DNA of 64,000 nt, from contig CM065693.1 of the NCBI GenBank assembly GCA_017654935.2, positions 59,758,834 through 59,822,833 on the forward strand, in the 5' to 3' direction. This document shows, piece by piece, positions 1 through 12,504 of the stretch. Under the pieces are notes generated by a model. It was not told where the DNA came from. It searched no databases and saw only the letters and a program-made list of their open reading frames with translations. The position numbers and the translations under genes are program-made. This stretch comes from Phymorhynchus buccinoides. Its lineage: Eukaryota; Mollusca; Gastropoda; Neogastropoda; Raphitomidae. Each line of letters begins with the position of its first letter. Within the stretch, counting starts at the first letter, position 1.

Positions 1-1220
1 GCGCACACACATAGGCCTACATATCTCTCTCTCTCTAATTCTAATATTGGCAGCATTTTGTGTGTGTGGTTGGTTTTTTTTTTATAAAATGTAAGTTGTT
101 TGGGCTTTTCACAGCCTTATTAAATTTAAAGACACGTCATATTAAAACGAGCGACTTTATAAATGAATCTCGAAACGTGTGTGCTAACTAAACAACAAGA
201 GAGACAACAACAAGGTCACGTGACCTTGAACTTTTCTAATTTACGTTCAAATTTGTTTCTTTTTGGAGTAATTTTCTAAAGAGGTCTAAAATAAAACATC
301 TCTAAAGGCTATTGTGTATTTAAACATCAATAACTTCAAGTGTACAAAAATATTATATGTGATTTTCCAATGCTACCATCAAAGCATTCTGAGCGTCTGA
401 TCTAAATCTTCACTCGACTCGCAAATCTGTAAATTATTGATCTATTTGATGCCAATAAAATCAGTTTTAATGGTGAAGTGCATGGATAACAACATTTATT
501 CTAATCTTCATCTGATTTTAAAGCCTAAAAAACGATTTTCTTCAGAAATTTCGTGTTTTCCTTTGTCTGTGACGATCGGCGTAGATCTGCTCGTCATAGC
601 CACGGCTGGCGGCTACGTCATGGATTATGTGATCAGTTAACTCGACTGTGTGATCCTGTGCGTGGTGAGAATTGAAATGTCAAAAAAGGTTTTGACAAAA
701 AATTATAGATAAGATGTTGGTGCAGGTTCTGTGTTTTTTCAGCCGTGCACAGTTTATATTTACGGGTCTTGACATCACTGTAACGGTTTTAACCGTCATT
801 TTTCACAATTGTTTTTTGGTTGGGACACGGCGGATAGCTGTTAAAAACAGGCTCAGCGTGTCTACTTTCGTTTCGTATGCGTTTAGATGTGGAAGCGGTA
901 ATACGCACCACGCACAAAGCCGTGAAGTGAAGGTGGTGAAAAAAGTATTTTGGGACGCGCTTTCGACGGCGTTTTGCGAAAGTCGAACGGTAGGGTTGTT
1001 GCAGCGCTGATTTCAGCTCCGTTTTACAAATTTCCAACTAAAAACACAGACACATTAATAGGAGACGGACAATTTTACAGCTTGGATGTGGTTTTATTTA
1101 GATGTTCACGATTGCAAGTGAAATACGAACGTTGAAAGTTGACCTAATTTGACTGAAATATTACCACATTTCCAGTGACGCGCTTCGGTTTGGAGTTGCT
1201 ATTACTTGTGAAAGCAAACA
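1..1220. other. Unannotated DNA
   Basis: AT-rich sequence with a short CT run near the start. Several small open frames exist on both strands (for example 437-640 and 714-1010), but they have no recognisable domain, overlap one another and show no splice or promoter context that would support a gene. I see nothing else here. Confidence 0.6.
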
Positions 1221-1232
1221 TTTGATAATCAG

Positions 1233-1292
1233 ACACACACACACACGCACGCACGCACGCATGCACGCACGCATGCATGCACGCACGCACGC

Positions 1293-1332
<40 letters not shown>

Positions 1333-1335
1333 ACA
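1233..1335. repeat. CA/GCAC microsatellite
   Basis: Alternating CA and GCAC units. The purine-pyrimidine alternation is the type that can adopt Z-DNA. The following 500 bases are AT-rich and contain nothing I recognise. Confidence 0.9.
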
Positions 1336-1862
1336 CCTTTGAGCTATCAGTTAGAATAAAATTAAACAGAGCATAGAATTAGAAATGAATTAACAAGTGA
1401 GCTAAAATAATTTATGACAAGTAAATGAAGTATAATTGAGTATTAATTCAGAAATAAATAAGTAATGAATCTAACTTCTCCTGGTTTGCTAAAAAGACTA
1501 ATAAAATAAAATAAGGGTTCTTAAAACCCTGTTATTAATAGCAATAAAGCAACCATCAAACATAAAATCCACCATAAAGGATGCTATCACAGAAGATGTT
1601 AATCAACAGTTTTTAAAAATGAAATCATAACAGAGAGCAAAAATGAGGTACAACCTTTTCACAAATAAACAAGGCAACAAAATCAATAAACCATAATATG
1701 TAGATGATAAGAATAAAAAACAATCACATAATGATAAACCATCAATAACAATAATTCCCCACCACCATCATCCCCACACACATTTCCCTCTCTGCATCTC
1801 TCTCCAGCCACTCTTCAAAGTAATAAATAACATCACACAAGCAAAATCTGAAACTCACTCAC

Positions 1863-2019
<157 letters not shown>

Positions 2020-2206
2020 ATTCGTATTTGTCTTCTGGGTTTGCAAATTTTTAGATTTCTATCGTAAACCATAACATAGGCCGTAAGCGCACCTTTGGCA
2101 CACAGACTTTAACATTTGGTACAAACTTTCTAGCCTGATTCGGATTTGTCTTCTGGGTTGCAAATTTTTAGATTTCTATCGTAAACCATAACATAGGCCG
2201 TAAGCT
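2020..2206. repeat. Direct duplication of about 65 bp
   Basis: The block starting with TTCGTATTTGTCTTCTGGG at 2021 recurs at 2139 with a few changes and a 1-base deletion. Spacing is about 119 bases. The block ends in CATAGGCCGTAAGC in both copies. Confidence 0.85.
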
Positions 2207-2395
2207 CATCCTTTGGCAGAAAAGCTTGCTTTATTTTACTGCTGGAGCTTGGCTACAAACTTGCAATTAATTATTTCGACATTGCCCTTGATAGAATTCC
2301 TACAGGCCCAGGTCTCATGTTGCACTCTTGAAATTAATTTTGAAAGTGGTCCTATGCTATAAACTTTATGTACTACCTACAAGTTCTCGATAAGT

Positions 2396-3050
2396 ACCTC
2401 CAGTTTATGCATTGGAACTTGGCTTGTGCATGATGGAACGAATGAAGCGAGTGGTCCTATGCTATTCCAGGGCCTACTACCTACATCTTTATTTACAGTA
2501 CCTCCAGTTTATGCATTGGAACTTGGCTTGTGCATGATGGAACGAATGAAGCGAGTGGTCCTATGCTATTCCAGGGCCTACTACCTACATCTTTATTTAC
2601 AGTACCTCCAGTTTATGCATTGGAACTTGGCTTGTGCATGATGGAACGAATGAAGCGAGTGGTCCTATGCTATTCCAGGGCCTACTACCTACATCTTTAT
2701 TTACAGTACCTCCAGTTTATGCATTGGAACTTGGCTTGTGCATGATGGAACGAATGAAGCGAGTGGTCCTATGCTATTCCAGGGCCTACTACCTACATCT
2801 TTATTTACAGTACCTCCAGTTTATGCATTGGAACTTGGCTTGTGCATGATGGAACGAATGAAGCGAGTGGTCCTATGCTATTCCAGGGCCTACTACCTAC
2901 ATCTTTATTTACAGTACCTCCAGTTTATGCATTGGAACTTGGCTTGTGCATGATGGAACGAATGAAGCGAGTGGTCCTATGCTATTCCAGGGCCTACTAC
3001 CTACATCTTTATTTACAGTACCTCCAGTTTATGCATTGGATCTTGGCTTG
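2396..3050. repeat. 104-bp tandem array, about 6 copies
   Basis: Near-identical 104-bp monomers containing GCATTGGAACTTGGCTTGTG and TCCAGGGCCTACTACC. Overlapping 71-residue open frames repeat at the same 104-bp spacing, as expected from repeat translation. No gene is supported. No neighbouring exon was recognised, so I cannot say whether this array is also junction-derived. Confidence 0.95.
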
Positions 3051-3220
3051 TGCGTGACCATGAGGGGGAACTTGGCTTGTGCGTGACCCTGAGGGGGAAC
3101 TTGGCTTGTGCGTGACCCTGAGGGGGAACTTGGCTTGTGCGTGACCCTGAGGAGGAACTCGGCTTGTGCGTGACCCTGAGGGGGAACTTGGCTTGTGCGT
3201 GATCGTGAAGGGGAAACGAA
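3051..3220. repeat. 29-bp tandem array
   Basis: About five copies of a 29-bp unit containing GTGCGTGACCCTGAGGGGG. It grows out of the end of the 104-bp array (shared phrase GGAACTTGGCTTGTG), and the 104-bp sequence resumes partially at 3216-3275. It is therefore a secondary array nested in the first. Confidence 0.85.
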
Positions 3221-3279
3221 TGAAGCGAGTGGTCCTATGCTATTCCAGGGCCTACTACCTACATCTTTATTTACACAAT

Positions 3280-3940
3280 TGTTTGTTTGGGGATAAACCT
3301 TAGTAACATCACACTAATATTGGGAGGCGTTTTTCCATTAGTACTCTGCCAAGAGTAAATTGTTACAAAATATTCTACAAGTGATCGCCGCCGGCTCTCA
3401 GACCGCACTTTGACAACCCCCATATACTAGCATTTGAAGAAAACAAAAACGGAAAGATTGTCCATCAGTTCACTTGAGTTTGCCTCCTACTATTAAACAG
3501 AAATTTCGAGAGACGAGTCAAAAACGTTTGAGTTTGGCATCCCAAAATGCTCAACAAAGGAAGCCTAGAGAAGAGCAGCTGCTAAGCTTGCGTTGGCTTT
3601 CTAGGCCTAGAGGAGCTACGGCCCTTCAAAAGGCTCATGAATAATGTATTAGGCCAGTAGAATGGTGCACGCGGGCGCGGCAGGAGCAGACAATAAAAAA
3701 CAACTCCATTCATGTTGGACACTTGGCCTTTACCTTGGATGTCGGCAAAGAGGCCTAATAGTAGCCTAGACTAGGCGCTGATTGAAAGAAAGCCCTTTCG
3801 TGTATTAGGCCTACATACAAATCGACGTGTAGGTAGCAGCGAGCACACACACGGAATTTGGCTAGAACAACCGAGTAGCCTATGTTATGCCACATGGGGG
3901 CTGACAGGAATTGGTATATTCCTTAGTTGCTACGACTGTC
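3280..3940. other. Unannotated single-copy DNA
   Basis: No recognisable gene, RNA or repeat. The motif AGGCCTA recurs several times, a composition also seen elsewhere in the window. Confidence 0.5.
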
Positions 3941-4135
3941 ATGCCATAATAATAATAATAATAATAATAGTGAATCATTTATATAGCGCATTCCTCCACC
4001 AATGTGGAGCTCTATGCGCTTAACAACAACAAAAATTAAAAGCAACAAATTCAACAACAACACGAAATAATCGCTCACGCACATGCAAATAGGCATACAC
4101 ATACACACCCCACCCACACATACACGCACGTACCG

Positions 4136-4138
<3 letters not shown>

Positions 4139-4219
<81 letters not shown>
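4139..4219. repeat. (CA)n microsatellite in LINE 3' region
   Basis: CA run interrupted by ATA. It lies between the LINE coding end and its (ATT)n tail. Confidence 0.9.
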
Positions 4220-4220
<1 letters not shown>

Positions 4221-4302
4221 ATCACCACCACTCACCCCACCCAAAAAACACAATACAAAATACAATCAGTTGAACCAAGCATCAACACAACACACACAAT
4301 AC

Positions 4303-4469
<167 letters not shown>

Positions 4470-6384
4470 ACAAAGCTGACATACACATTGCAGTCAACAC
4501 ACAGTGAAACTAATATGGGGGGAGGGGAGTGTGTGTGTGAGAATAGAGTCCAGAAGTAATGTGGCCTAAAGGTTGTGATGTAGCTTGAACAGGTGGGTCT
4601 TGAGAGCTGATTTGAAACATTGCAAGGACTGGATATGGCGGATTTCGCGTGGTAAGGAGTTCCAAACTGATGGGGCCGAAAAGGAAAAGGAGCGCTCACC
4701 AAACATTTTTGTTCGTGTACTAGGAACACAGAGAATTTTGGAATCTGAAGATGACCGCAATTGCCTTGATGGAGTATAGACAGAAAGCATGTCAGAAATG
4801 TAGCTAGGGGCATTTCCAGAGAAATAAGAATGACATAGAGTGGAAATTTTGTAGTCAATACGTGCTTTGATGGAAAGCCAATGAAGGGATATCAGGAGTG
4901 GTTGAACATGATGATACTTAGAGACCTTGAGGACAAGTCTGGCAGCAGAGTTCTGGACTTTTTGAAGCTTGTCAATGAGGTGTTGGGGGCAGCCATACAA
5001 GAGTGAATTACAATAATCTAGTTTAGAGAGAACAAAAGCGCAGACTAGTATTTTAGTAGTATCTATAGACAGGAGATGGCGAATCGTACCAATGCGACGC
5101 AGCTCACAGTATGCTGACCGACAGATAGTTTGAACTTGTGAGTCAACACTCATATCTTGAGAGATGTGGAAGCCAAGATTTCTAGCAGAAGGAGAAAAGG
5201 GTATTTGAGTGTCACAGACAGAGATGGAATCAGGCTTTGGGTACGGAAGTTTTCTAGATGGAGAGTGGATGAACAAGGCCTCCGTTTTGTCGTCATTCAG
5301 CTTCAGTTTGTTTTGTAGCATCCATGATTTGATGTTGCGAATGCAGAATTCAAGTGAAGATATAGAAGGAAGAATGGTAGATGGGGATACAGGCTTGTGG
5401 AGTTGTGTATCATCAGCAAAAGACTGAGAATCAACTGAATGAGAAGTGATCAACTCGGACAGGGGTTTAGTGTACATGATGAAGAGGACTGGTCCAAGTA
5501 CTGAGCCTTGAGGAACCCCACATGTGAGGCCAACCATTGCAGAAGATGAGTCATTGATGGAGACAGACTGAGTTCGACCAGAAAGGTAAGACGAGAACCA
5601 TGACAGAGCAGTGCTTGATATTCCATAGGTGATTTGAAGCCTCTTAAGGAGTATATGGTGGTCAATAGTATCAAAAGCAGCTGAAAGATCCAAAAGAGTT
5701 AATATAGATGCGTCACCAGAGTCAAGAGCTAAGAGAATGTCATTAGTTACTTTCAACAGTGCCGTTTCAGTGCTGTGAAATGGCCTGTACGCTGATTGTG
5801 AACAACTGATGAGTTGATGTTCATTGAGATAGCCTAGGAGTTGATGAAGAACTAATTTCTCGATGATTTTTGATATGAAAGAGAGGTTGGATATAGGCCT
5901 ATAGTTCTTGAGAGTGTTTGGGTCAAGGGATGATTTCTTTAGAAGTGGTTTGACAATGGCAGTTTTGAACACAGATGGAAAGGAGCCAGATGTCAGAGAG
6001 TTGTTGAGTAGTAGGGAGTAGTTCATCAAGATACTCTATGAAAAGTGGCGTCGGTATAGGGTCAAGAGGACAGGAAGTGGGTTTAGCTTTTAGAATGATC
6101 TTCTTCAATTCAAAGGCAGTAACTGGCTGAAATTCCAAGAACGTGGATGTTGTTCCTATTTGGTCTAACAGGGTGGTAGGCCTAGGTGTGGAAGAAGCCT
6201 GATCAAGTTCGTTTCTGATCAGCTGGATTTTCTGAACAAAGTAGTCGTTAAAGACATCAGGAAGGTCACTGACAGGGTGGGTGGTAGGGAGAGGGGTGCT
6301 TTTTTCACGCCCCAGTAGTAATAAGGCAGATACATACAATTAATACATTTCTTATTTGTCAGGCCCACAATCCCTTATCATCTG

Positions 6385-6975
6385 GCCGTTTCTGCAGGCC
6401 TTATTGCACGATTTTATGCACAGCAATGTGTTTACCTGACCCTCTTCTGGCCGTTTCTGCAGGCCTTATTGCACAATGTTATGCACAGCAATGTGTTTAC
6501 CTGACCCTCTTCTGGCCCTTTCTGCAGGCCTTATTGCACGATGTTATGCACAGCAATGTGTTTACCTGACCCTCTTCTGGCCCTTTCTGCAGGCCTTATT
6601 GCACGATGTTATGCACAGCAATGTGTTTACCTGACCCTCTTCTGGCCCTTTCTGCAGGCCTTATTGCACGATGTTATGCACAGCAATGTGTTTACCTGAC
6701 CCTCTTCTGGCCCTTTCTGCAGGCCTTATTGCACGATGTTATGCACAACAATGTGTTTACCTGACCCTCTTCTGTCCCTTTCTGCAGGCCTTATTGCACG
6801 ATGTTATGCACAGCAATGTGTTTACCTGACCCTCTTCTGGCCCTTTCTGCAGGCCTTATTGCACGATGTTATGCACAGCAATGTGTTTACCTGACCCTCT
6901 TCTGGCCCTTTCTGCAGGCCTTATTGCACGATGTTATGCACAGCAATGTGTTTACCTGACCCTCTTCTGGCCATC
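6385..6975. repeat. 65-bp tandem array, about 9 copies
   Basis: The monomer contains TTTCTGCAGGCCTTATTGCA and TGTTTACCTGACCCTCTTCTG, with spacing of 65 bases (for example 6421 to 6486). On the minus strand each unit contains GGGTCAG|GTAAAC, which resembles a donor site, but no exon was recognised next to it. Confidence 0.93.
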
Positions 6976-9060
6976 TTATAGTTCACTGAAAATGCTATGG
7001 TCCTTCAGTGGCCGTCCTTAATTACAATGTTATAATTGTATAACAAAAAATGTCATGGCCCTTTTCAGAGGCCCTCTTTGAATACAATGTTATGATTGTT
7101 TAACAAAATGCTATGGCCCTTTCAGTGGCCGTCCTTAATTACAATGTTATAATTGTATAACAAAAAATGTCATGGCCCTTTTCAGAGGCCCTCTTTGAAT
7201 ACAATGTTATGATTGTTTAACAAAAATGTTATGGCCCTTTCAGTGGCCCTCCTTAATTACAATGTTATAATTGTTTAACAAAAAATGTCATGGCCCTTTT
7301 CAGAGGCCCTCTTTGAATACAATGTTATGATTGTTTAACAAAATGCTATGGCCCTTTCAGTGGCCCTCCTTAATTACAATGTTATAATTGTATAACAAAA
7401 AATGTTATGGCCCTTTTCAGAGGCCCTCTTTGAATACAATGTTATGATTGTTTAACAAAATGTTATGGCCCTTTCAGTGGCCCTCCTTAATTACAATGTT
7501 ATAATTGTTTAACAAAAAAATGTTATGGCCCTTTTCAGAGGCCCTCTTTGAATACAATGTTATGATTGTTTAAACAAAAAAATGTTATGGCCCTTTCAGT
7601 GGCCCTCTCTAATTACAATGTTATAATTGTATAACAAAAAATGTTATGGCCCTTTTCAGAGGCCCTCTTTGAATACAATGTTATGATTGTTTAACAAAAC
7701 AATGTTATGGCCCTTTCAGTGGCCCTCCTTAATACACAATGCCATAATCGTTTAATAAAAAAAATGTTATGGCCTTTTTTCAGTGGGCCTCCTTGGTCAC
7801 AATGATACATTTGCTTAGCAACAACAACAAATGTTATGGGCCTTTTCAGTGGTTCTCTCTAGTTACAATGTTATGATTGCTTAACAAAAAATGTTACGGC
7901 CCTTTTCAGTGACCCTCTTTGCATACAATGTAATGATTGTTTACAGGGGTTTAACAACAACAACAACAATAAATGTTATGGCCCTTTCAGTGGCCCTCTT
8001 TGCATACAATGTAATGATTGTTTACAGGGGTTTAACAACAACAACAACAATAAATGTTATGGCCCTTTCAGTGGCCCTCTATGCCCTTTAGTAACAATGT
8101 TATGATTGTTTACAGGGGTTTAACAACAACAACAACAATAAATGTTATGGCCCTTTCAGTGGCCCTCTTTAGTAACAATGTTATGATTGCTTACAGGGGT
8201 TTAACAACAACAACAACAATAAATGTTATGGCCCTTTCAGTGGCCCTCTTTAGTAACAATGTTATGATTGTTTACAGGGGTTTAACAACAACAACAATAA
8301 ATGTTATGGCCCTTTCAGCACTTGGCCCTCTTTAGCAACAATGTAATGATTGTTTACAGGGGTTTAACAACAACAACAACAATAAATGTTATGGCCCTTT
8401 CAGCACTTGGCCCTCTTTAGTAACAATGTTATGATTGCTTACAGGGGTTTAACAACAACAACAAATGTTATGGCCCTTTCAGCACTTGGCCCTCTTTAGT
8501 AACAATGTTATGATTGTTTACAGGGGTTTAACAACAACAACAACAACAATAAATGTTATGGCCCTTTCAGCACTTGGCCCTCTTTAGTAACAATGTTATG
8601 ATTGTTTACAGGGGTTTAACAACAACAACAACAACAATAAATGTTATGGCCCTTTCAGCACTTGGCCCTCTTTAGTAACAATGTTATGATTGTTTACAGG
8701 GGTTTAACAACAACAACAACAATAAATGTTATGGCCCTTTCAGCACTTGGCCCTCTTTAGTAACAATGTTATGATTGTTTACAGGGGTTTAACAACAACA
8801 ACAACAACAATAAATGTTATGGCCCTTTCAGCACTTGGCCCTCTTTAGTAACAATGTTATGATTGTTTACAAGGGTTTAACAACAACAACAACAATAAAT
8901 GTTATGGCCCTTTCAGCACTTGGCCCTCTTTAGTAACAATGTTATGATTGTTTACAGGGGTTTAACAACAACAACAACAACAACATTAAATGTTATGGCC
9001 CTTTCAGCACTTGGCCCTCTTTAGTAACAATGTTATGATTGTTTACAAAAGTTATGCCCT
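6976..9060. repeat. Diverging ~60-90 bp tandem array
   Basis: About 30 units built on ATGTTATGGCCCTTTCAG and TACAATGTTATGATTGTTTA. The left part has shorter units ending in AACAAAAA. The right part (7930 on) has longer units containing (AAC)n and TACAGGGGTTTAAC. It shares GGCCCT phrases with the preceding 65-bp array, so the two may be related. No gene. Confidence 0.92.
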
Positions 9061-9945
9061 TTTTCGGTGGCCCTCGTTGGTTACAATGTTATAACTGCTT
9101 AAAGGCACAACAGGACTATAAAAGAGCTGACCCAAGGAACGGGGTATCAGTTGTGAGGGTGAGAGAGAGCGAGAAACAAGCCAGCATCTCCCCTACAGTC
9201 CTAGCTGCAGGTTTTGCCTGTGTCAGTTTAGTGTTTCCCTCCTCTTAGTTAGAAAAAGGAAGCTTTCGCTGCGAGTGCCAAGCAGAGACTGACAATTTTA
9301 GCCTACTGCTTGCTTATATAGTGCCGCGCTGGCTTTTATGAACAATTGTATGGCCCTTTCTGGTGACCTCTTTTGATATAACGTTTTAACAAAACATTGC
9401 ATTTGTTCGGTCTTTTCTGTAGGACCTTGTTGCACAGTATTATGCACAACTTTATATTTATTTTTAACCTACGTAGGCCCTCGGATAAACTTCAATGAAG
9501 ACCCCTGAAGTTCTGGTATAAACACTGCTTATCAGCGCGCATGAACATGGGTTGCTGAAGTAACAAACTTGATGTGTCACGCTACACTAGCTTGACCCCT
9601 TCAGTGGGCATGAAGACTATCGAGGAAACTAGACCTGGATTTCCATCAAATAACACCTCTATAAATAATGATTTCCCTTACAGTAAAAGCATGCCCATAC
9701 TGCCCATAGAATTGATATTTGACATAAGTTACAAAATTGTAAGGCGGACAACGGCTATCTAATGTCTACAAATGCATGAACTTTGGTTTCATATGGGTTT
9801 AATGCTCATTTTAAGGGATAAATTGATGATTGCAATGTTAAACTAACTGTATCTTTGCCTCAGCTTAGACATCCACACACACACGTGACACACACCTGTG
9901 TGGAATATTAGCGTCTGGACAGTTGTACAATACAAATATCTGCAT
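9061..9945. other. Unannotated DNA
   Basis: The first part has degraded remnants of the preceding array (GTTGCACAGTATTATGCACA near 9429 resembles the 65-bp unit). Short open frames at 9039-9248 and 9574-9762 have no recognisable similarity. Confidence 0.5.
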
Positions 9946-9948
9946 TAT

Positions 9949-10470
9949 GCAGATTGGATACAGATTCCCAAGCTCCTGCTTTCTAGAAGTGCTGTTGCTC
10001 ATTCCTAAACCCCAAATATTCAGACTCTATTGGCAACCATCCAGTGGTTTGCAGAGTGGATACAGACCCCCAAGCTCCTGCTTTCTAGAAGTGCTGTTGC
10101 TCATTCCTAAACCCCAAATATTCAGACTCTATTGGCAACCATCCAGTGGTTTGCAGAGTGGATACAGACCCCCAAGTTCCTGCTTTCTAGAAGTGCTGTT
10201 GCTCATTCCTAAACCCCAAATATTCAGACTCTATTGGCAACCATCCAGTGGTTTGCAGAGTGGATACAGACCCCCAAGCTCCTGCTTTCTAGAAGTGCTG
10301 TTGCTCATTCCTAAACCCCAAATATTCAGACTCTATTGGCAACCATCCAGTGGTTTGCAGAGTGGATACAGACCCCCAAGCTCCTGCTTTCTAGAAGTCC
10401 TGTTGCTCATTCCTAAACCCCAAAGATTCAGACTCTATTGGCAACCATCCAGTGGTTTGCAGAGTGGTAA
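9949..10470. repeat. 102-bp array overlapping DIRS coding sequence
   Basis: Five monomers of 102 bases containing GCTCCTGCTTTCTAGAAGT and TTGGCAACCATCCAGTGG. In the last copy the plus-strand frame GNHPVVCRVVKGVF runs straight into the recombinase relic. This resembles the GxHPVVxRLxKGVF segment that precedes the recombinase domain in DIRS-type elements. The array therefore amplified at least part of the element's coding sequence. Because 102 is a multiple of three, an open frame crosses all copies; I regard it as incidental. Confidence 0.85.
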
Positions 10471-11070
10471 AAGGTGTGTTTCAAAATAGGTCAACACCAC
10501 CAAAATACACCGAAACATGGGATGTAGATATTGTTCTGAACACGCTTGAGCAGTGGTCATACGCAGAACTGACTTTGCAAAGGCTCACAGAACAGTCATG
10601 CTTTGTACGTGGTTGTCAGGTCATAGAAGACAGACAATCCACCAACCCACCATAGACAACGTAAAAATGTATCTAAATATGTGGTATATAGTTCACTACT
10701 TAAACAATCCAGACCAGGTGTCCATGTTCAGCCACTGGAAAAAGAAGATGTTGCGAATAAAACAAAACACATATCCATTGTTCACCATCTAAAACTGTAA
10801 ACAGACAAGACTGCAGAGCCAAGGGATGGGAGACAACTCTTCATCACTTGTGTGAGACCATACAGGGCTGTGACACCATTTCTAGATGGATTAAAACAGT
10901 CTTATGCACTGCCGGAGTGGACACAGAAAAATGTTCACCTCCTTGAACTAGAAGTGCGAGTACAACAGCAATGATAAGCAGAAGTGTATCAATGGACTGC
11001 ATTCTCATGGCCGCTGGAAGGGAGCTAGGCAGACTCCTCTTTCTATCATCAGATTGTCTTAGATTGTCTG
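10440..11070 (+). pseudogene. Degenerate DIRS-type tyrosine recombinase
   Basis: Decayed remnant of a DIRS/Ngaro-like YR retrotransposon. Visible pieces in order are VVKGVFQNRSTPPKYTETWD and then DIVLNTLEQW (the segment that opens the recombinase domain), a leucine-rich stretch with frame breaks, LFITCVRPYRAVTP near 10845-10885, then WIKTVLCTAGVDTEK and, after a stop, TRSASTTAM near 10948-10975, which matches the HSTRSAS catalytic-arginine region. A downstream MDCILMAAGRELG matches the start of the C-terminal helix. Several stops and frame changes show that it is dead. No reverse transcriptase part is seen in the window. Confidence 0.75.
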
Positions 11071-11182
11071 ATGTGAATACATTTGTTTAAACGAGATTGT
11101 CTTCTCTAATGAACATAAATGGGAGGTTTGCCCACATGCACACACACACAATCATACAAGCAAACATGCACACGCACACAGG

Positions 11183-11197
<15 letters not shown>

Positions 11198-11239
<42 letters not shown>
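11198..11239. repeat. CT/CA microsatellite
   Basis: Short CT run passing into a CA run, just outside the tentative exon e12 donor side. Confidence 0.9.
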
Positions 11240-11240
<1 letters not shown>

Positions 11241-11293
11241 ACCTACAACAGAGCTAATCTAGAAATTGCAACTGTGACCATTTTCAGACCAAC

Positions 11294-11386
11294 CTTTTCT
11301 AAGGATTGCTCCATCCAATAGAAGCGCCTCTTTCATCCTCTCGTCCAGTTGCCTCAGCCAATGAAGCGAAGCGACACAGTAGGGGC
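11294..11386 (-). CDS. SPG11: SPG11 exon e12, tentative
   Basis: Candidate exon encoding PYCVASLHWLRQLDERMKEA and a few more residues. It resembles the human spatacsin stretch around VLNWALWWDQLTQESILL, in the expected order after e11. The acceptor reads CACCTGAAG|GCCCC after a pyrimidine-rich, CCA-repeated tract, and the donor reads AGAAAAG|GTTGGT. It needs 1 nt of carried-over phase, whereas e11 leaves 2, so at least one exon (perhaps from the 102-bp array next to it) must lie between. The similarity is modest. Confidence 0.4.
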
Positions 11387-11429
11387 CTTCAGGTGAGGGG
11401 GGCACGGTGGTGGTGGTGGTGGTGGTGGG

Positions 11430-12445
11430 GGAGGTGTGGGCAATGTGGTTAACCTCAGAGGAGACCTGTGTTTGTACAGACCTCACCAGACAGGCAAAGG
11501 GACATTGTGACGACCACTGGGGGCTGAAACACAAGGTGTGGGGAATGCGGTTAGCCTCAGAGGAGACCTGTGTTTGTACAGACCTCACCAGACTGGCAAA
11601 GGGACATTGTGACGACCACTGGGGGCTGAAACACAAGGTGTGGGGAATGCGGTTAGCCTCAGAGGAGACCTGTGTTTGTACAGACCTCACCAGACTGGCA
11701 AAGGGACTTTGTGACGACCACTGGGGGCTGAAACACAAGGTGTGGGGAATGCGGTTAGCCTCAGAGGAGACCTGTGTTTGTACAGACCTCACCAGACTGG
11801 CAAAGGGACTTTGTGACGACCACTGGGGGCTGAAACACAAGGTGTGGGGAATGCGGTTAGCCTCAGAGGAGACCTGTGTTTGTACAGACCTCACCAGACT
11901 GGCAAAGGGACATTGTGACGACCACTGGGGGCTGAAACACAAGGTGTGGGGAATGCGGTTAGCCTCAGAGGAGACCTGTGTTTGTACAGACCTCACCAGA
12001 CTGGCTAAGGGACATTGTGACGACCACTGGGGGCTGAAACACAAGGTGTGGGGAATGCGGTTAGCCTCAGAGGAGACCTGTGTTTGTACAGACCTCACCA
12101 GACTGGCTAAGGGACATTGTGACGACCACTGGGGGCTGAAACACAAGGTGTGGGGAATGCGGTTAGCCTCAGAGGAGACCTGTGTTTGTACAGACCTCAC
12201 CAGACTGGCTAAGGGACTTTGTGACGACCACTGGGGGCTGAAACACAAGGTGTGGGGAATGCGGTTAGCCTCAGAGGAGACCTGTGTTTGTACAGACCTC
12301 ACCAGACAGGCAAAGGGACATTGTGACGACCACTGGGGGCTGAAACACAAGGTGTGGGGAATGCGGTTAGCCTCAGAGGAGACCTGTGTTTGTACAGACC
12401 TCACCAGACTGGCTAAGGGACTTTGTGACGACCACTGGGGACATA
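11430..12445. repeat. 102-bp array carrying acceptor, 37-nt insert and donor
   Basis: About ten monomers of 102 bases. On the minus strand each contains CACCTTGTGTTTCAG| as an acceptor, then 37 nt starting CCCCCAGTGGTCGTC, then CCAGTCTG|GTGAGGTC as a donor. Every unit could thus act as a complete mini-exon. The rightmost unit differs upstream (TATGTCCCCAG|TGGTCG) and may be the ancestral junction. The leftmost unit decays into a CCA run before e12. Long open frames on both strands follow from the 102-bp period and the absence of stops. Confidence 0.9.
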
Positions 12446-12504
12446 CGCCAAAAGGGTTACAATATACAAAACTTACATAAAATCATGTCAAACAACTTAT
12501 GCCC

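Noticed and set aside
714..1135. Overlapping small frames on both strands
   Set aside because: No similarity to known proteins, no consistent start or splice context, and mutual overlap.
11259..12480. 357-381 codon repeat proteins on both strands
   Set aside because: The 102-bp period is a multiple of three and the unit lacks stops in several frames. The meaningful structure is the acceptor and donor pair in each unit, not a repeat protein.
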